From UBA3102 sp964413055 (GTDB lineage: Bacteria; Bacillota; Desulfotomaculia; Desulfotomaculales; Pelotomaculaceae), in contig CAYPRB010000004.1 in assembly GCA_964413055.1 (NCBI GenBank), positions 132,731 to 196,730 of the forward strand: DNA of 64,000 bases. The letters run 5' to 3'. Within the stretch, counting starts at the first letter, position 1; every line of letters starts with the position of its first letter. The translations under genes were made by a program, and so were the position numbers. This document shows positions 18,411 to 27,743 of the stretch, in pieces. The notes under the pieces are model-generated. The model did not search any database, was not told where the DNA came from, and saw only the letters and a list, made by a program, of their open reading frames with translations.

Positions 18411-20660
18411 ATGTTTAATGGTGATATGGAAGAAAGGATGGAGTATATAAAGTATTTCGTAAACGACAGCAGGGAATTACTGGACGATGCGGAGCCGCAA
18501 ATCATAGCCATGGAAGAAAAGGCCCTTTCTTCGGGAGAGGTCGACCGGGAAGTGCTCAATACCATCTTCCGTCTCTTCCATTCATTAAAGGGTTCGGCGT
18601 CTTTTCTGGACCTTCAGACCGTTACCAGGATTACGCACGAGGCAGAAACCTTGCTGGATCTTTTTCGGAAAGGACAGGCCGTTATAAACGGTAAACACGT
18701 GAACTTGCTCATTCGTACCAGTGATTTTATCAGAAAAATTTTAAACACGGTCGAAACCCAATTGAGTGATGAAGAATATGCCGAGGGTGCCGGAGAGATC
18801 CTGGAGGATTATCAAAAATCCATCGACTTAATTACTAAAACTTCTGCGTCCCCAAACGGATTGGAGCAGGCTGGTTTTGATGAGCACATAATTACTGCAG
18901 AAATGAACCGGCGTTTTTTTGAGGAGGCTTCCGAACATCTCGATAAAACCGAAAAAATGCTGTTGGTACTGGAGAAATCGCCGGAAAACCTGGAATACGC
19001 GGACCAGGCTTTCCGGTCCCTGCATAGTTTTAAAGGCAATGCCGGTTTTTTTGGGTACCGGGAGTTGGAAGTCTTAAGCCACCATGCCGAGACCCTTTTA
19101 GACCGGATTAGAGAAGGTGAAAAAGCATGTGATTCCAAAGCGGTATCTTTTCTTTTAATTGCCGTGGACGCATTGAGGGAAGGGGCGGCCCGGGTGGAAA
19201 GTAGCGGTAAATTGGAAGTGCCCGGCATGAATGAGATTATCGCTCATTTGGACCGGTTGGCTGCTGAGCCGGGTGGTAATAACGGAGAAAAAGTATGTGG
19301 TGCGGATGAGTGCAATCCGGAACATGTCCCCAACGGTGGTTATGAAAAACCGGCAGAAAATGAAAATGAAGTTGCAGCACCTGCCACCCAAATTTTACGG
19401 CAGGTGCCTAAAACAGGGAATTCTGGTGGCGGTAACGGAGAGGGAACGGGGCCTTCCGGTGGTAGGAACAAGCAACCGTTGCCCGCACAGCAGGTAATCC
19501 GCGTGGATTTAGAAAAATTGGACCGGTTGTTGGACCTAGTGGGGGAATTGGTCATAGCGGAGGCCATGGTCGCCAATAACCAGGATCTCAAGGGCATGGA
19601 ATTAGGCGGTTTTGAAAAGGCGGTACTCCAGCTCGATAAAATTACCAGGGACATTCAAGAAGTAGCCATGTCCATGCGGATGGTCCCGCTGGCCGGAACC
19701 TTTCGCAAGATGGTGCGCCTGGTACGTGACCTGACGCAAAAAGAAAGTAAAAAAGTAAATTTAGAAATTATCGGTGAGGATACAGAAGTTGATAAAACCG
19801 TGATCGAACAAATATCCGACCCGCTGGTGCATCTTATCCGCAACGCGGTTGACCATGGAATTGAAAGCCCCGGGGAAAGAAGTTCCCTGGGTAAGCCCGA
19901 GACGGGTAAAGTGACCATCACAGCCAAACATGCCGCCGGAGACGTCTGGATTATCGTGGAAGATGACGGAAAAGGACTGGACCGGGAGAAAATATTGCGA
20001 AAAGGTATGGAACACGGCTTGATCAGGTCCGATGGATGGGATTTGAAGGACGAAGAAGTATGGGAGCTAATCTTTGAACCCGGATTTTCAACTGCCGGTA
20101 AAATTACCAGCATATCGGGACGGGGCGTCGGAATGGACGTGGTAAAACGGAATATAGAAAAACTGGGCGGGAAAGTGAATGTCCGCAGTAAAACCGGTGC
20201 GGGGACCATGTTTGCCGTACGCATTCCCCTGACTCTGGCTATCATTGAAGGAATGGTGGTCAAAGTCGGTAACTGCCGGTATACCATCCCCATTGGTTCC
20301 ATCAAGGAATCGATCCAGCCGGTAGCAGATCAGATAACCATGACGCCCGGCGACTTGGAAGTAGTCCGGATCCGGGGTGAAATGCTGCCGGTGGTCCGCC
20401 TGCACGAGCTTTACAAAGTACCGCCTAAGTTTACGGACTTAACCGAAGGGATATTGATTGTGGTGGAAAATAATGAGAAGAAAGGTTGTTTATTTGTTGA
20501 CGAATTATTGGGCCAGCAGCAAGTCGTGATCAAGGGATTGTCCGGTTACCTGGGCCGGGTGAGAAGCATCTCCGGGTGTGCCATACTTGGCGATGGTGAT
20601 GTCAGTATGATCTTGGACATTGCAGATTTGCTTAGCTCGATAGAAGTAGGGAGGCAGTGA
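18411..20660 (+). CDS. cheA: Chemotaxis histidine kinase CheA with two phosphotransfer domains
   Basis: A 749-residue kinase. There are two HPt domains, each with a phospho-acceptor motif: FHSLKG (His57) and LHSFKG (His205). A long linker (about 290-360) follows, then the dimerisation helices (LDRLLDLVGELVI, about 372). The ATPase domain has LIRNAVDHGIE, EDDGKGLD and GRGVGMDVVKRN, and a CheW-like domain closes the protein. It phosphorylates CheY and CheB. Classical CheA has one HPt, so the doubled arrangement is like kinases of alternative chemosensory systems. AGGAG lies upstream of ATG; the end overlaps cheW. Confidence 0.94.
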   Translation: MFNGDMEERMEYIKYFVNDSRELLDDAEPQIIAMEEKALSSGEVDREVLNTIFRLFHSLKGSASFLDLQTVTRITHEAETLLDLFRKGQAVINGKHVNLLIRTSDFIRKILNTVETQLSDEEYAEGAGEILEDYQKSIDLITKTSASPNGLEQAGFDEHIITAEMNRRFFEEASEHLDKTEKMLLVLEKSPENLEYADQAFRSLHSFKGNAGFFGYRELEVLSHHAETLLDRIREGEKACDSKAVSFLLIAVDALREGAARVESSGKLEVPGMNEIIAHLDRLAAEPGGNNGEKVCGADECNPEHVPNGGYEKPAENENEVAAPATQILRQVPKTGNSGGGNGEGTGPSGGRNKQPLPAQQVIRVDLEKLDRLLDLVGELVIAEAMVANNQDLKGMELGGFEKAVLQLDKITRDIQEVAMSMRMVPLAGTFRKMVRLVRDLTQKESKKVNLEIIGEDTEVDKTVIEQISDPLVHLIRNAVDHGIESPGERSSLGKPETGKVTITAKHAAGDVWIIVEDDGKGLDREKILRKGMEHGLIRSDGWDLKDEEVWELIFEPGFSTAGKITSISGRGVGMDVVKRNIEKLGGKVNVRSKTGAGTMFAVRIPLTLAIIEGMVVKVGNCRYTIPIGSIKESIQPVADQITMTPGDLEVVRIRGEMLPVVRLHELYKVPPKFTDLTEGILIVVENNEKKGCLFVDELLGQQQVVIKGLSGYLGRVRSISGCAILGDGDVSMILDIADLLSSIEVGRQ

Positions 20661-21193
20661 TGATGAATACCAGAGAAAGGTTGGACGCGGAAATTCTTGA
20701 AGATAGTTTGGAAGATGAGGATACTCAGGAGGATAAGTTTCTTACGTTTATTTTAAATAAAGAAGAATACGGCATTGAAATCCGGTACGTGACGGAGATA
20801 ATCGGTATTCAAAATATCACCGGGGTGCCGGATATGCCGCCGTACATTAAGGGAGTTATTAACTTGCGGGGAAAAGTAATCCCGGTTATGGACGTACGGC
20901 TGCGCTTCGGCGCACCGGAGCGTCCCTACGATGACCGTACCTGCATTGTAGTAATAAATATTGACTACCAGTCCGTGGGTTTGATTGTGGACCGGGTATC
21001 GGAAGTGCTGGATATTCCTAAAAATGAAATTGAACCGCCGCCGAAGGTAAAAAAGGGTAACGAAAACCGGTACATTCAAGGTATGGGTAAAGTGGGAGAA
21101 AAGGTCAAGATTCTGCTTGACGCTCATAAATTGTTGTATGAGCAGTCTAAACTGTTTTTTGAGGGTGACGCGAAGGAAGATAGTATGCCGTGA
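20660..21193 (+). CDS. cheW: Chemotaxis coupling protein CheW
   Basis: About 177 residues; a single CheW domain with FILNKEEYGIEI, ITGVPDMPPYIKGVINLRGKVIPVMD and a later DRVSEVLDI segment. It links receptors to CheA. GGGAGG lies 5 nt before the ATG at 20660 (a GTG at 20657 is possible). The start overlaps the cheA stop and the end overlaps cheR, so the three are translationally coupled. It has a short acidic N-terminal extension. Confidence 0.94.
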   Translation: MMNTRERLDAEILEDSLEDEDTQEDKFLTFILNKEEYGIEIRYVTEIIGIQNITGVPDMPPYIKGVINLRGKVIPVMDVRLRFGAPERPYDDRTCIVVINIDYQSVGLIVDRVSEVLDIPKNEIEPPPKVKKGNENRYIQGMGKVGEKVKILLDAHKLLYEQSKLFFEGDAKEDSMP

Positions 21194-22032
21194 ACCATAC
21201 CATCCAGTTGACCGACGAAGAATTGAAACTGATTAGCAGGCTGATCTATAAGAAATTCGGGATTTTGCTGAGTGAGAAAAAACGCAATCTGATTATCGGG
21301 CGCCTGCAAAAAATTCTAAGAACGGGTGGATTTAAAAGCTTTAAAGAGTATTACGATTACGTGGTCCGGGATTTGAGCGGCAAGGCACTGTTGACCATGG
21401 TTGACCAAATTTCTACCAATCACACTTTCTTTTTTCGGGAGAAACAACATTTCGATTTCTTTACCAGCGTGGTGCTGCCGCAGCTTTGTTTAAAGAACCG
21501 CACCCAGAAAATCAATATTTGGTGTGCGGGCTGTTCCTCCGGCGAAGAACCTTACAGCCTGGCTATAGCTCTTTACGATTTTTTCGGGGCTGACATTGTA
21601 AGTGCCGGAGATATCGGCATTCTAGCCACTGATATCTCCATCAGTGCTTTAAAAAGGGCCTTGGCCGGAGTTTATCCGGAAAGCGCCATGGCGCAGATGC
21701 CGCTTGCTTTCCGGCAGAAATATTTTACACCCGAAAAGGATGGCTGCTGGGCGGTCAGCCGTAAATTAAAAGAAATAGTGCTTTTCCGGCGCTTAAACCT
21801 GGTACAGGGGGAGTACCCTTTTAAGGGAAAGTTCCAGGCCATTTTTTGCCGCAACGTCATGATTTATTTTGACAGTGTGGTGCAACAGGCAGTTGTGGAA
21901 CGTTTTTATCGTTACACCGAACCGGGCGGTTATCTTTTTGTTGGACACTCTGAGTCGCTTAACAGGATAAAATGTCTTTATAAATATGTGAAACCTTCTA
22001 TATATCAGAAAGGAAATTCAAGAAGAGGTTAA
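21190..22032 (+). CDS. cheR: Chemotaxis protein methyltransferase CheR
   Basis: A 280-residue full-length CheR. The N-terminal helical receptor-binding domain (about 1-75) is followed by the catalytic domain with NHTFFFREKQHF, the SAM site WCAGCSSGEEPYSLA and FCRNVMIYFD. It methylates glutamates of chemoreceptors. GTG start overlapping the cheW end. Together with cheB downstream it gives the adaptation pair. Confidence 0.95.
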   Translation: MNHTIQLTDEELKLISRLIYKKFGILLSEKKRNLIIGRLQKILRTGGFKSFKEYYDYVVRDLSGKALLTMVDQISTNHTFFFREKQHFDFFTSVVLPQLCLKNRTQKINIWCAGCSSGEEPYSLAIALYDFFGADIVSAGDIGILATDISISALKRALAGVYPESAMAQMPLAFRQKYFTPEKDGCWAVSRKLKEIVLFRRLNLVQGEYPFKGKFQAIFCRNVMIYFDSVVQQAVVERFYRYTEPGGYLFVGHSESLNRIKCLYKYVKPSIYQKGNSRRG

Positions 22033-22038
22033 TATTCC

Positions 22039-23094
22039 ATGAAAAAGATAAAAGTTCTGGTAGTTGACGATTCGGCGCTGGTCAGGGACATTCTTGCCCG
22101 GGGGCTGTCTTTGGACCCGGAGATTGAAGTGGTGGGAACAGCTTCCGACCCGTATGCGGCCCGTGACCAAATAGTAAAGTTGAGGCCGCACGTACTGACG
22201 CTGGATGTGGAGATGCCCAGGATGGACGGGGTGGAGTTTTTACGGCGGCTCATGCCGCAGTACCCGTTGCCCGTGCTGGTGGTAAGCGCTCTGACCAAAA
22301 AAGGGGCGGCTATAACTATGTCCGCTCTGGAAGCTGGTGCCGTGGACGTGGTAACCAAACCCAGTACCAATATTTCCCGCGGATTGAACGCGATGCTGTT
22401 GGAATTGCGGGAAAAAGTAAAAGTAGTTGCGAACGTTAATGTAAGTGCCTGGAAAATCAGGCGGCAGGGAGATGCGGTACACAGGCAGGTGCGAATTGAC
22501 AGTAAAGCGTTGGCGGAATCCACAGATAAGGTGATCGCCATTGGGGCGTCCACCGGCGGGACAGAGGCCATCCGGAGAATAATTCGGGATTTTCCCGCTG
22601 TAATGCCTGGAATCGTGGTGGTACAGCATATGCCAGCAGGATTTACCAGGCATTTTGCGGAAAGTTTAAATAATATTTGCGCAATGGAAGTTAAAGAAGC
22701 TCAAACCGGGGACCGGGTTATGCCGGGAGTGGTATTGATTGCACCGGGCGGACGCCAAATGAATGTGCGCCGCTCGGGTGGTATCTATCTGGTGGACTGC
22801 CGGCCCGGTGAGAACGTCTGCGGGCATTGTCCTTCAGTGGAAGTATTATTTCGTTCGGTAGCAAAATATGCCGGGGCAAACGCGATTGGGGTCATGCTTA
22901 CCGGTATGGGTAGGGACGGGGCGGAAGGAATGGCGGAAATGCGCCGGGTCGGAGCCCGCACCGTTGCCCAGGACGAAGCTACGTCGGTGGTTTTTGGCAT
23001 GCCTAAAGCGGCCTATGAACAAGGTGGCGTAGAATACCTGCTGCCGCTGGAAATCATAGCATCCAAAATAGTAGGCCTGCTTGCAAAATTATAG
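22039..23094 (+). CDS. cheB: Chemotaxis response regulator methylesterase CheB
   Basis: 351 residues: receiver (VVDDSALVRDIL, phospho-acceptor in LDVEMPRMDG) joined to a methylesterase domain with the catalytic Ser in IGASTGGTEAI (about 168-178), His in VVQHMPAGFTRHFA and Asp in GMGRDGAEGM. It removes receptor methyl groups or deamidates glutamines. It starts 6 nt after cheR and closes the chemotaxis core. Confidence 0.95.
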   Translation: MKKIKVLVVDDSALVRDILARGLSLDPEIEVVGTASDPYAARDQIVKLRPHVLTLDVEMPRMDGVEFLRRLMPQYPLPVLVVSALTKKGAAITMSALEAGAVDVVTKPSTNISRGLNAMLLELREKVKVVANVNVSAWKIRRQGDAVHRQVRIDSKALAESTDKVIAIGASTGGTEAIRRIIRDFPAVMPGIVVVQHMPAGFTRHFAESLNNICAMEVKEAQTGDRVMPGVVLIAPGGRQMNVRRSGGIYLVDCRPGENVCGHCPSVEVLFRSVAKYAGANAIGVMLTGMGRDGAEGMAEMRRVGARTVAQDEATSVVFGMPKAAYEQGGVEYLLPLEIIASKIVGLLAKL

Positions 23095-23181
23095 TAAAAC
23101 AGGCATATAATAAAAGGGTTTTCCTGCTGATTATAGAAAATAATAAATAAAAATAAATTAAGTGAAAGGCAGGTATTTTTT

Positions 23182-23814
23182 GTGCCTTTGCTTTGGCTCA
23201 TCAGCATTATTTTGCTGCTTCCTTTGCTCTTATTCATATTATTTTTTCAGGTAGCAGCTTTTTCTTTTACCAAATTAGGATTGTCACCTCTGGGTGCCGT
23301 TTTGCTATTTAGCCTGTGCTTGATGGGCGGATTAATCAATATTCCGGTTTCAAGACGTCGTTTCCGGGTTGAAAACAACCGGCTTTTTTCTTTTTTTTTC
23401 TATTACCCGCCCAGGGTGTACGAACAGGTTGTGGCCGTTAATGTCGGGGGCGCGGTGATTCCGGTTCTTTTCAGCCTCTTTCTGTTGTCAAGTACGCCTT
23501 TGGGGACCGTTTTAGTAGCGGTTACCGTAGTCACGGTGGTGGCAAAGATACTGTCCCGGCCCGTTCCGGGTGTGGGAATTTCATTGCCGGCGTTTATACC
23601 GCCGCTGGTGGCGGCGGCGGTATCCATGTTGATTGCCGGTGAAAACGCGGCACCCGTGGCTTATATCGCGGGGGTCTGGGGCACGCTTATCGGAGCGGAT
23701 TTATTAAATCTACACCGGCTTCGTGAGGTTGGCGCCTACGTATTAAGCATCGGAGGGGCCGGAGTTTTTGACGGTATTTTCCTGGTCGGGGTGGTGGCCG
23801 CGCTGCTGGCTTAG
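23182..23814 (+). CDS. DUF1614 family membrane protein
   Basis: A 210-residue integral membrane protein with about six hydrophobic segments and no charged catalytic motif. The segment SRRRFRVENNRLF and the C-terminal GVWGTLIGADLLNL and GGAGVFDGIF resemble DUF1614 proteins of spore-forming anaerobes (from memory). Function unknown. GTG start with AAAGGCAGG upstream. It follows cheB by about 90 nt and need not belong to chemotaxis. Confidence 0.75.
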   Translation: MPLLWLISIILLLPLLLFILFFQVAAFSFTKLGLSPLGAVLLFSLCLMGGLINIPVSRRRFRVENNRLFSFFFYYPPRVYEQVVAVNVGGAVIPVLFSLFLLSSTPLGTVLVAVTVVTVVAKILSRPVPGVGISLPAFIPPLVAAAVSMLIAGENAAPVAYIAGVWGTLIGADLLNLHRLREVGAYVLSIGGAGVFDGIFLVGVVAALLA

Positions 23815-23836
23815 GAAGGAGAATGCATGCAGCCTT

Positions 23837-24127
23837 TTAGCCCTTGGGCATCATTTTATTTTTGTAGTTCCAGGCAAGTACCGCTTCTGCGAATTTGACC
23901 ATTTTATGGGTCATATTGCCGCCGACGTTGCCGTTTAACCGGGAGGGCAATTCTCCCTTATCAATATAGTCATAGTCCGGAATTCCCAGTTCGGCAGCCA
24001 TCTCATTTCTGAAATCTTCTAAGGCGGGTTCCACGTATGGTTGTAATTCTTTCGGGATCAGACCGGTAGAAATATTTTTGATCAGGTCTGGTGCAATATC
24101 ATTCATAACCGCCAGATGATTTTCCAT
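23837..24127 (-). CDS. Alpha/beta-type small acid-soluble spore protein
   Basis: A 96-residue protein whose C-terminal half carries the spore DNA-binding pattern: FRNEMAAELGIP (germination protease-like site) and SRLNGNVGGNMTHKMVKFAE, the family's most conserved block. It would coat and protect DNA in the spore. The N-terminal 35 residues are an extension over the usual 60-70 residue size. AAGGAGG lies upstream of ATG. A CATAATA element about 48 nt upstream could be a sigma-G -10 box. Confidence 0.85.
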   Translation of the reverse strand: MENHLAVMNDIAPDLIKNISTGLIPKELQPYVEPALEDFRNEMAAELGIPDYDYIDKGELPSRLNGNVGGNMTHKMVKFAEAVLAWNYKNKMMPKG

Positions 24128-24174
24128 GCAGATGCCTCCTTAAAATTATTATTTATTATTTGACGTTTAAAAAA

Positions 24175-24181
24175 TATTATG
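24175..24181 (-). promoter_or_regulatory. Possible sigma-G type -10 element before the spore protein gene
   Basis: On the minus strand CATAATA fits the forespore sigma-G/F -10 pattern (CATxxTA), 48 nt before the ATG. I see no convincing -35 partner. Confidence 0.3.
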
Positions 24182-24240
24182 TTGGGAATTATAAATAATT
24201 TTAAGAACTATTGGTATGTGAATGACCGGGAGGGAAACCA

Positions 24241-24480
24241 GTGATTAATTACGTTGCCAGGCAGCCTATTTTTGACCGGGAGCAAAAAGTTTTTGCTTAT
24301 GAGTTGTTATACCGTTCCGGTTCCGTTAATTATTTTAACGGTCCGGATGGGACCGGGCCACGATCGAAGTGGTCACTGGAAAACCTGCAAAAAACGGCAG
24401 ATAAATTAAACCTGGATGCGGGAGATACTGTTAAAGCTTATGTCGATGCACTGGAAATGGCCAATAACCTTTATTCCTGA
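24241..24480 (+). pseudogene. EAL-HDOD (YuxH-like) protein remnant
   Basis: 79 residues. The first 40 (YVARQPIFDREQKVFAYELLYRSG and the following NGPDG) match the start of YuxH-type EAL-HDOD signalling proteins, normally about 400 residues. The last 35 (DKLNLDAGDTVKAYVDALEMANNLYS) look like the C-terminal end of the HDOD part. An in-frame deletion of the middle would give this arrangement. GGGAGGG before the GTG start is intact, so it may be expressed, but nothing catalytic remains. Confidence 0.6.
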
Positions 24481-24501
24481 CAACCGCTAAAGCCGGATTA
24501 A

Positions 24502-25614
24502 TTAATGTTTTTTCTTACCTTTCAGTTTTATCCGTTTGAAAGCCGGTTGCATGACCGGAGGTTCTTTTAAGAAGCCGTATAGTAATCCGCCCAGCATTAG
24601 CAGTCCGGCATAACCCACAGCGGGATATAAGATTCTTACCAGGTTGGAAAACCCTAATTGGCTGGCCGCAAATGCGACCACGCCGGTTCCAATTACCAGC
24701 CATTTGAATCGCGCGCTTTCCTGTTGTGTGAATCTAATAATAAATCCGTACAGGCTGCCCACGGCAGTAGTATAAACTTCCAGCAGCAGTACGATGCTGT
24801 AGCCAAATTGAAATACCGGGGATATTTGTGAGGCAATATAGATCATGGGCACTTCGTAGCCGGAGATTGCCGGGATATTGGTGAGTAAGGCCAGTTGGAT
24901 GGCTAAAGCACTAACGCCCAGGCCGATTCCTCCATAAAAAGCCCCTTTATTCAAAGTTTGCGGGTTTTGGGCTAATCTGCCCAGGGGGGCCAGGATGGCC
25001 ACACTGAGCACCATGTTATACGACACGTAATTGACGGCGGACAGGGGCCAAAACGGTACGGGGGCCCGGGACGGCTGGGCCCACTGCCTGACCGCGCCGA
25101 AATCTAAAGGCGTGTTGACCAGGGAGATGATGCTGATTCCCAGTACGGATACCAATAAAACCGGAACTATGTAACTGATGGAATTTATCACACCGTGGAC
25201 GCCCAACAAAACCGTAAATATGGTAATTCCAGTTATAATCAGGCTGCCGAACAGGTGCGACAGGCCGAATTGTTCGGTAAAAATGGCACCGGCCCCGGCG
25301 GCCATTGCCGTTAAAGCGCCGAAGAGAAAAAATGTGATTACCGCGTCAATAACGCTTCCCAGCCAGCGCCCGCCGGCATGATTGATCACTTCCCGGTATG
25401 ATTGGGCTTGTAAGCTGTTGCCCAATCTTAAAATGATTAACCCGAAAAAGCCGAACAACAATGTTACCAGCATTATAGCCGGTATTCCGTAAGCACCGAA
25501 GAAACCGAAAAACTGGAGTACTTCCTGACCGGAGGCAAAACCTGCCCCGACAACGGTTCCGATGTAAACCGCAGCTACTTTAAAAGTGGATAAATTATTT
25601 GTGTTTGTACTCAT
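24502..25614 (-). CDS. YkvI family membrane transporter
   Basis: A 370-residue protein with about ten hydrophobic segments. The N-terminal VYIGTVVGAGFASGQEVLQFF is the signature of the YkvI group within the amino acid-polyamine-organocation transporters. The substrate is unknown. The C-terminus is a short basic tail. It lies 59 nt after comM on the same strand. Confidence 0.85.
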   Translation of the reverse strand: MSTNTNNLSTFKVAAVYIGTVVGAGFASGQEVLQFFGFFGAYGIPAIMLVTLLFGFFGLIILRLGNSLQAQSYREVINHAGGRWLGSVIDAVITFFLFGALTAMAAGAGAIFTEQFGLSHLFGSLIITGITIFTVLLGVHGVINSISYIVPVLLVSVLGISIISLVNTPLDFGAVRQWAQPSRAPVPFWPLSAVNYVSYNMVLSVAILAPLGRLAQNPQTLNKGAFYGGIGLGVSALAIQLALLTNIPAISGYEVPMIYIASQISPVFQFGYSIVLLLEVYTTAVGSLYGFIIRFTQQESARFKWLVIGTGVVAFAASQLGFSNLVRILYPAVGYAGLLMLGGLLYGFLKEPPVMQPAFKRIKLKGKKKH

Positions 25615-25673
25615 ACGGATATTATTTCAGAGAGGATGTTTTTTTATGTTGTCAGGATTTTTTATATGTTGCC

Positions 25674-27239
25674 TTACCTTACCAGGTCAAAGATACGATA
25701 CTGCAATGCTTCAGCAATATGCTCCTCTTTAATGGCCCCAGAATCTGCCAGGTCGGCTATGGTCCGGCTGACTTTCAATATCCGGTCATGGCTGCGGGCA
25801 CTCAGGCTCAACTGGTTGAAAGCATTCCGCAGTAAAGCTTCCGCCGCTTTTTTCAGTTTGCAGTGCAGCCGCACTTCCCGCGCTCCCATATGCGCGTTGC
25901 AATACACGCTGCAATTTCCAGACTGTTGATAACCTTTTTTAGATTCAGAGCCTTCAAATCTGCGTAACTGAATTGCCCTTGCCCTGGTCACACGTTCTTT
26001 TATCGTCCGGGAACGGTCACTTTTTTCCGCCTGGGACAAATCTTCATACGGCATTCTGGGTACTGCCACACAAATATCAATCCGGTCCAATAAAGGGCCG
26101 GAAAGCCGGGAGATATAGCGTTGAATCTGGAGCGGCGTGCAGGTGCACTCCCGTTCCTTATCCCCGTGGTAACCGCACGGGCAAGGGTTGAGCGCGCCCA
26201 CCAGCATTAGCCTTGCGGGATAGGTTAAAGAGGCGTTTACCCGGGAAATAGTGACGATACCGTCCTCAAGCGGCTGCCGGAGGGCTTCCAGGGCGTCTTT
26301 GTGAAACTCGGGCATTTCATCCAGGAAAAGGACCCCGTTGTGGGCGAGGGAAACTTCCCCGGGCCTGGGTACCCGGCCGCCGCCGATGATACTTATGGCT
26401 GATGCGGTATGGTGGGGGGCCCGGAAGGGCCGTTCGGCAACCAGGGGGGTGCCGGGCTCAAGCTTGCCGGCCAGACTGTAAATTTTGGTTGCCTCCATGG
26501 ACTCCTGAAAAGTAAGGTCCGGCAGGATCCCCGGCAGCCGGCGGGCCAACATGGTCTTGCCGGACCCGGGACTTCCCATCATAACCAGGTTATGTCCCCC
26601 TGCGGCCGCCACTTCCAACGCCCTTTTAGCTGCCTGCTGCCCTTTAACGTCGGCAAAATCCAGTTCTTCGGAAAGCTTGCCGCTCATCAATTGCTTAAGG
26701 TCGATCTGATACGGATTGATTTCGTTTTCTCCGCACAAAAACTCCCCGACCGCCGCCAGCGACCCGCAAGGTAATACGTCCACCCCGTCAACCAGCGCTG
26801 CTTCCGCGGCGTTTTCTTCGGGTACGATTACTTTATTTATAGACGGTGTCTCCCGGATTGCCCAAACACTGGGCAGGATCCCGTTAACTCCCCGCAGGTA
26901 GCCGTTTAGGGATAGCTCCCCGAGGTAGGCGAAAAAACGGCACCGTTCTGATGGCAGTTGTTCTGTGGCCGCCAGTATGCCTACCGCTATGGGCAGGTCA
27001 TAGATGGGACCTTCTTTCTTTAAATCGGCGGGAGCCAGATTTACCGTGATCCTTTTTACCGGGAACTCAAAACCTGAATTCTTGATTGCCGCCCGGACAC
27101 GGTCTTTGGACTCCCGTACCGAAGTGTCCGGCAACCCGACAATATCAAAGCAAGGCAACCCCCTGGAAACATCCACTTCCACCTGCACGATCCGGCCGTC
27201 CAGTCCGTGGAGTACCGTGCTTTTAACTATTTCAATCAT
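25674..27239 (-). CDS. comM: YifB/ComM family Mg chelatase-like AAA ATPase
   Basis: 521 residues, the full family length. An N-terminal Lon protease-like domain (VEVDVSRGLPCFDIVGLPD) lacks protease residues. Walker A GSPGSGKTMLARRLPGILP lies at about 217 and Walker B FLDEMPEF later. CPCGYHGDKERECTC holds the inserted cysteine cluster, followed by a C-terminal helical domain. ComM is a hexameric helicase that drives branch migration when foreign DNA is integrated (family knowledge). No competence genes are nearby. Confidence 0.93.
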   Translation of the reverse strand: MIEIVKSTVLHGLDGRIVQVEVDVSRGLPCFDIVGLPDTSVRESKDRVRAAIKNSGFEFPVKRITVNLAPADLKKEGPIYDLPIAVGILAATEQLPSERCRFFAYLGELSLNGYLRGVNGILPSVWAIRETPSINKVIVPEENAAEAALVDGVDVLPCGSLAAVGEFLCGENEINPYQIDLKQLMSGKLSEELDFADVKGQQAAKRALEVAAAGGHNLVMMGSPGSGKTMLARRLPGILPDLTFQESMEATKIYSLAGKLEPGTPLVAERPFRAPHHTASAISIIGGGRVPRPGEVSLAHNGVLFLDEMPEFHKDALEALRQPLEDGIVTISRVNASLTYPARLMLVGALNPCPCGYHGDKERECTCTPLQIQRYISRLSGPLLDRIDICVAVPRMPYEDLSQAEKSDRSRTIKERVTRARAIQLRRFEGSESKKGYQQSGNCSVYCNAHMGAREVRLHCKLKKAAEALLRNAFNQLSLSARSHDRILKVSRTIADLADSGAIKEEHIAEALQYRIFDLVR

Positions 27240-27407
27240 TAAAAACTAACCTCCGGTTTTAATGACATCCTTATCTTTGCTAAATAATGGTGCATATATT
27301 CGTCAATATTACATAATTCCCCTTCTTTTCCTGTAACCAAATATTTAAAAGTTGCACCGGCAGGAAAAACGACTTTTAACCAAGAATATAGCAAAAAAAG
27401 ATGATGA

Positions 27408-27575
27408 GAACCGGTCGCTGCGTTAAGCGTGAAAAGGGAAGTCCGGTGCAAGACCGGCGCGGTCCCGCCACTGTAAGGGCGAAGAGCTTCTTGATGTCAC
27501 TGGCTTTTTTATTTAAATAAAGCCGGGAAGAGTGAAGCATCAAATGACCCCGAGCCAGGAGACCTGCCTGTTCTC
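27408..27575 (+). ncRNA. Cobalamin (B12) riboswitch
   Basis: The core motifs of the adenosylcobalamin aptamer are all present: GGGAAGTCCGGTG (27436-27448), GACCGGCGCGGTCCCGCCACTGTAA, and the B12 box GAGCCAGGAGACCTGCC (27551-27567). It lies about 170 nt upstream of cbiZ and is followed by a terminator at 27654. It would repress cbiZ-btuFCD when B12 is plentiful. Confidence 0.95.
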
Positions 27576-27653
27576 AGGTCACCTTGAAAACCTACGGTTG
27601 ATAGGGAGGTGATTATTCAGAACGAAGTGCTTGTTTTGCGTCTGAATAGTTCA

Positions 27654-27687
27654 ACCCCCTTCCCGTAATATGGGAACGGGGTTTTTG
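27654..27687 (+). terminator. Terminator of the cobalamin riboswitch
   Basis: CCCCCTTCCC and GGGAACGGGG form a stem around TAATAT, followed by TTTTT. Upstream at 27616-27647, TTCAGA pairs with TCTGAA in another hairpin that could take part in the switch. This is the likely expression platform before cbiZ. Confidence 0.8.
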
Positions 27688-27743
27688 GTGTCAGGCAGGT
27701 ATAATTATTGATCCGGGATTGTTTCTGAAAAGAGTTGAACGGT

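Noticed and set aside
27239..27451. Minus-strand frame over the cobalamin riboswitch leader
   Set aside because: It overlaps the aptamer and has no coding features.
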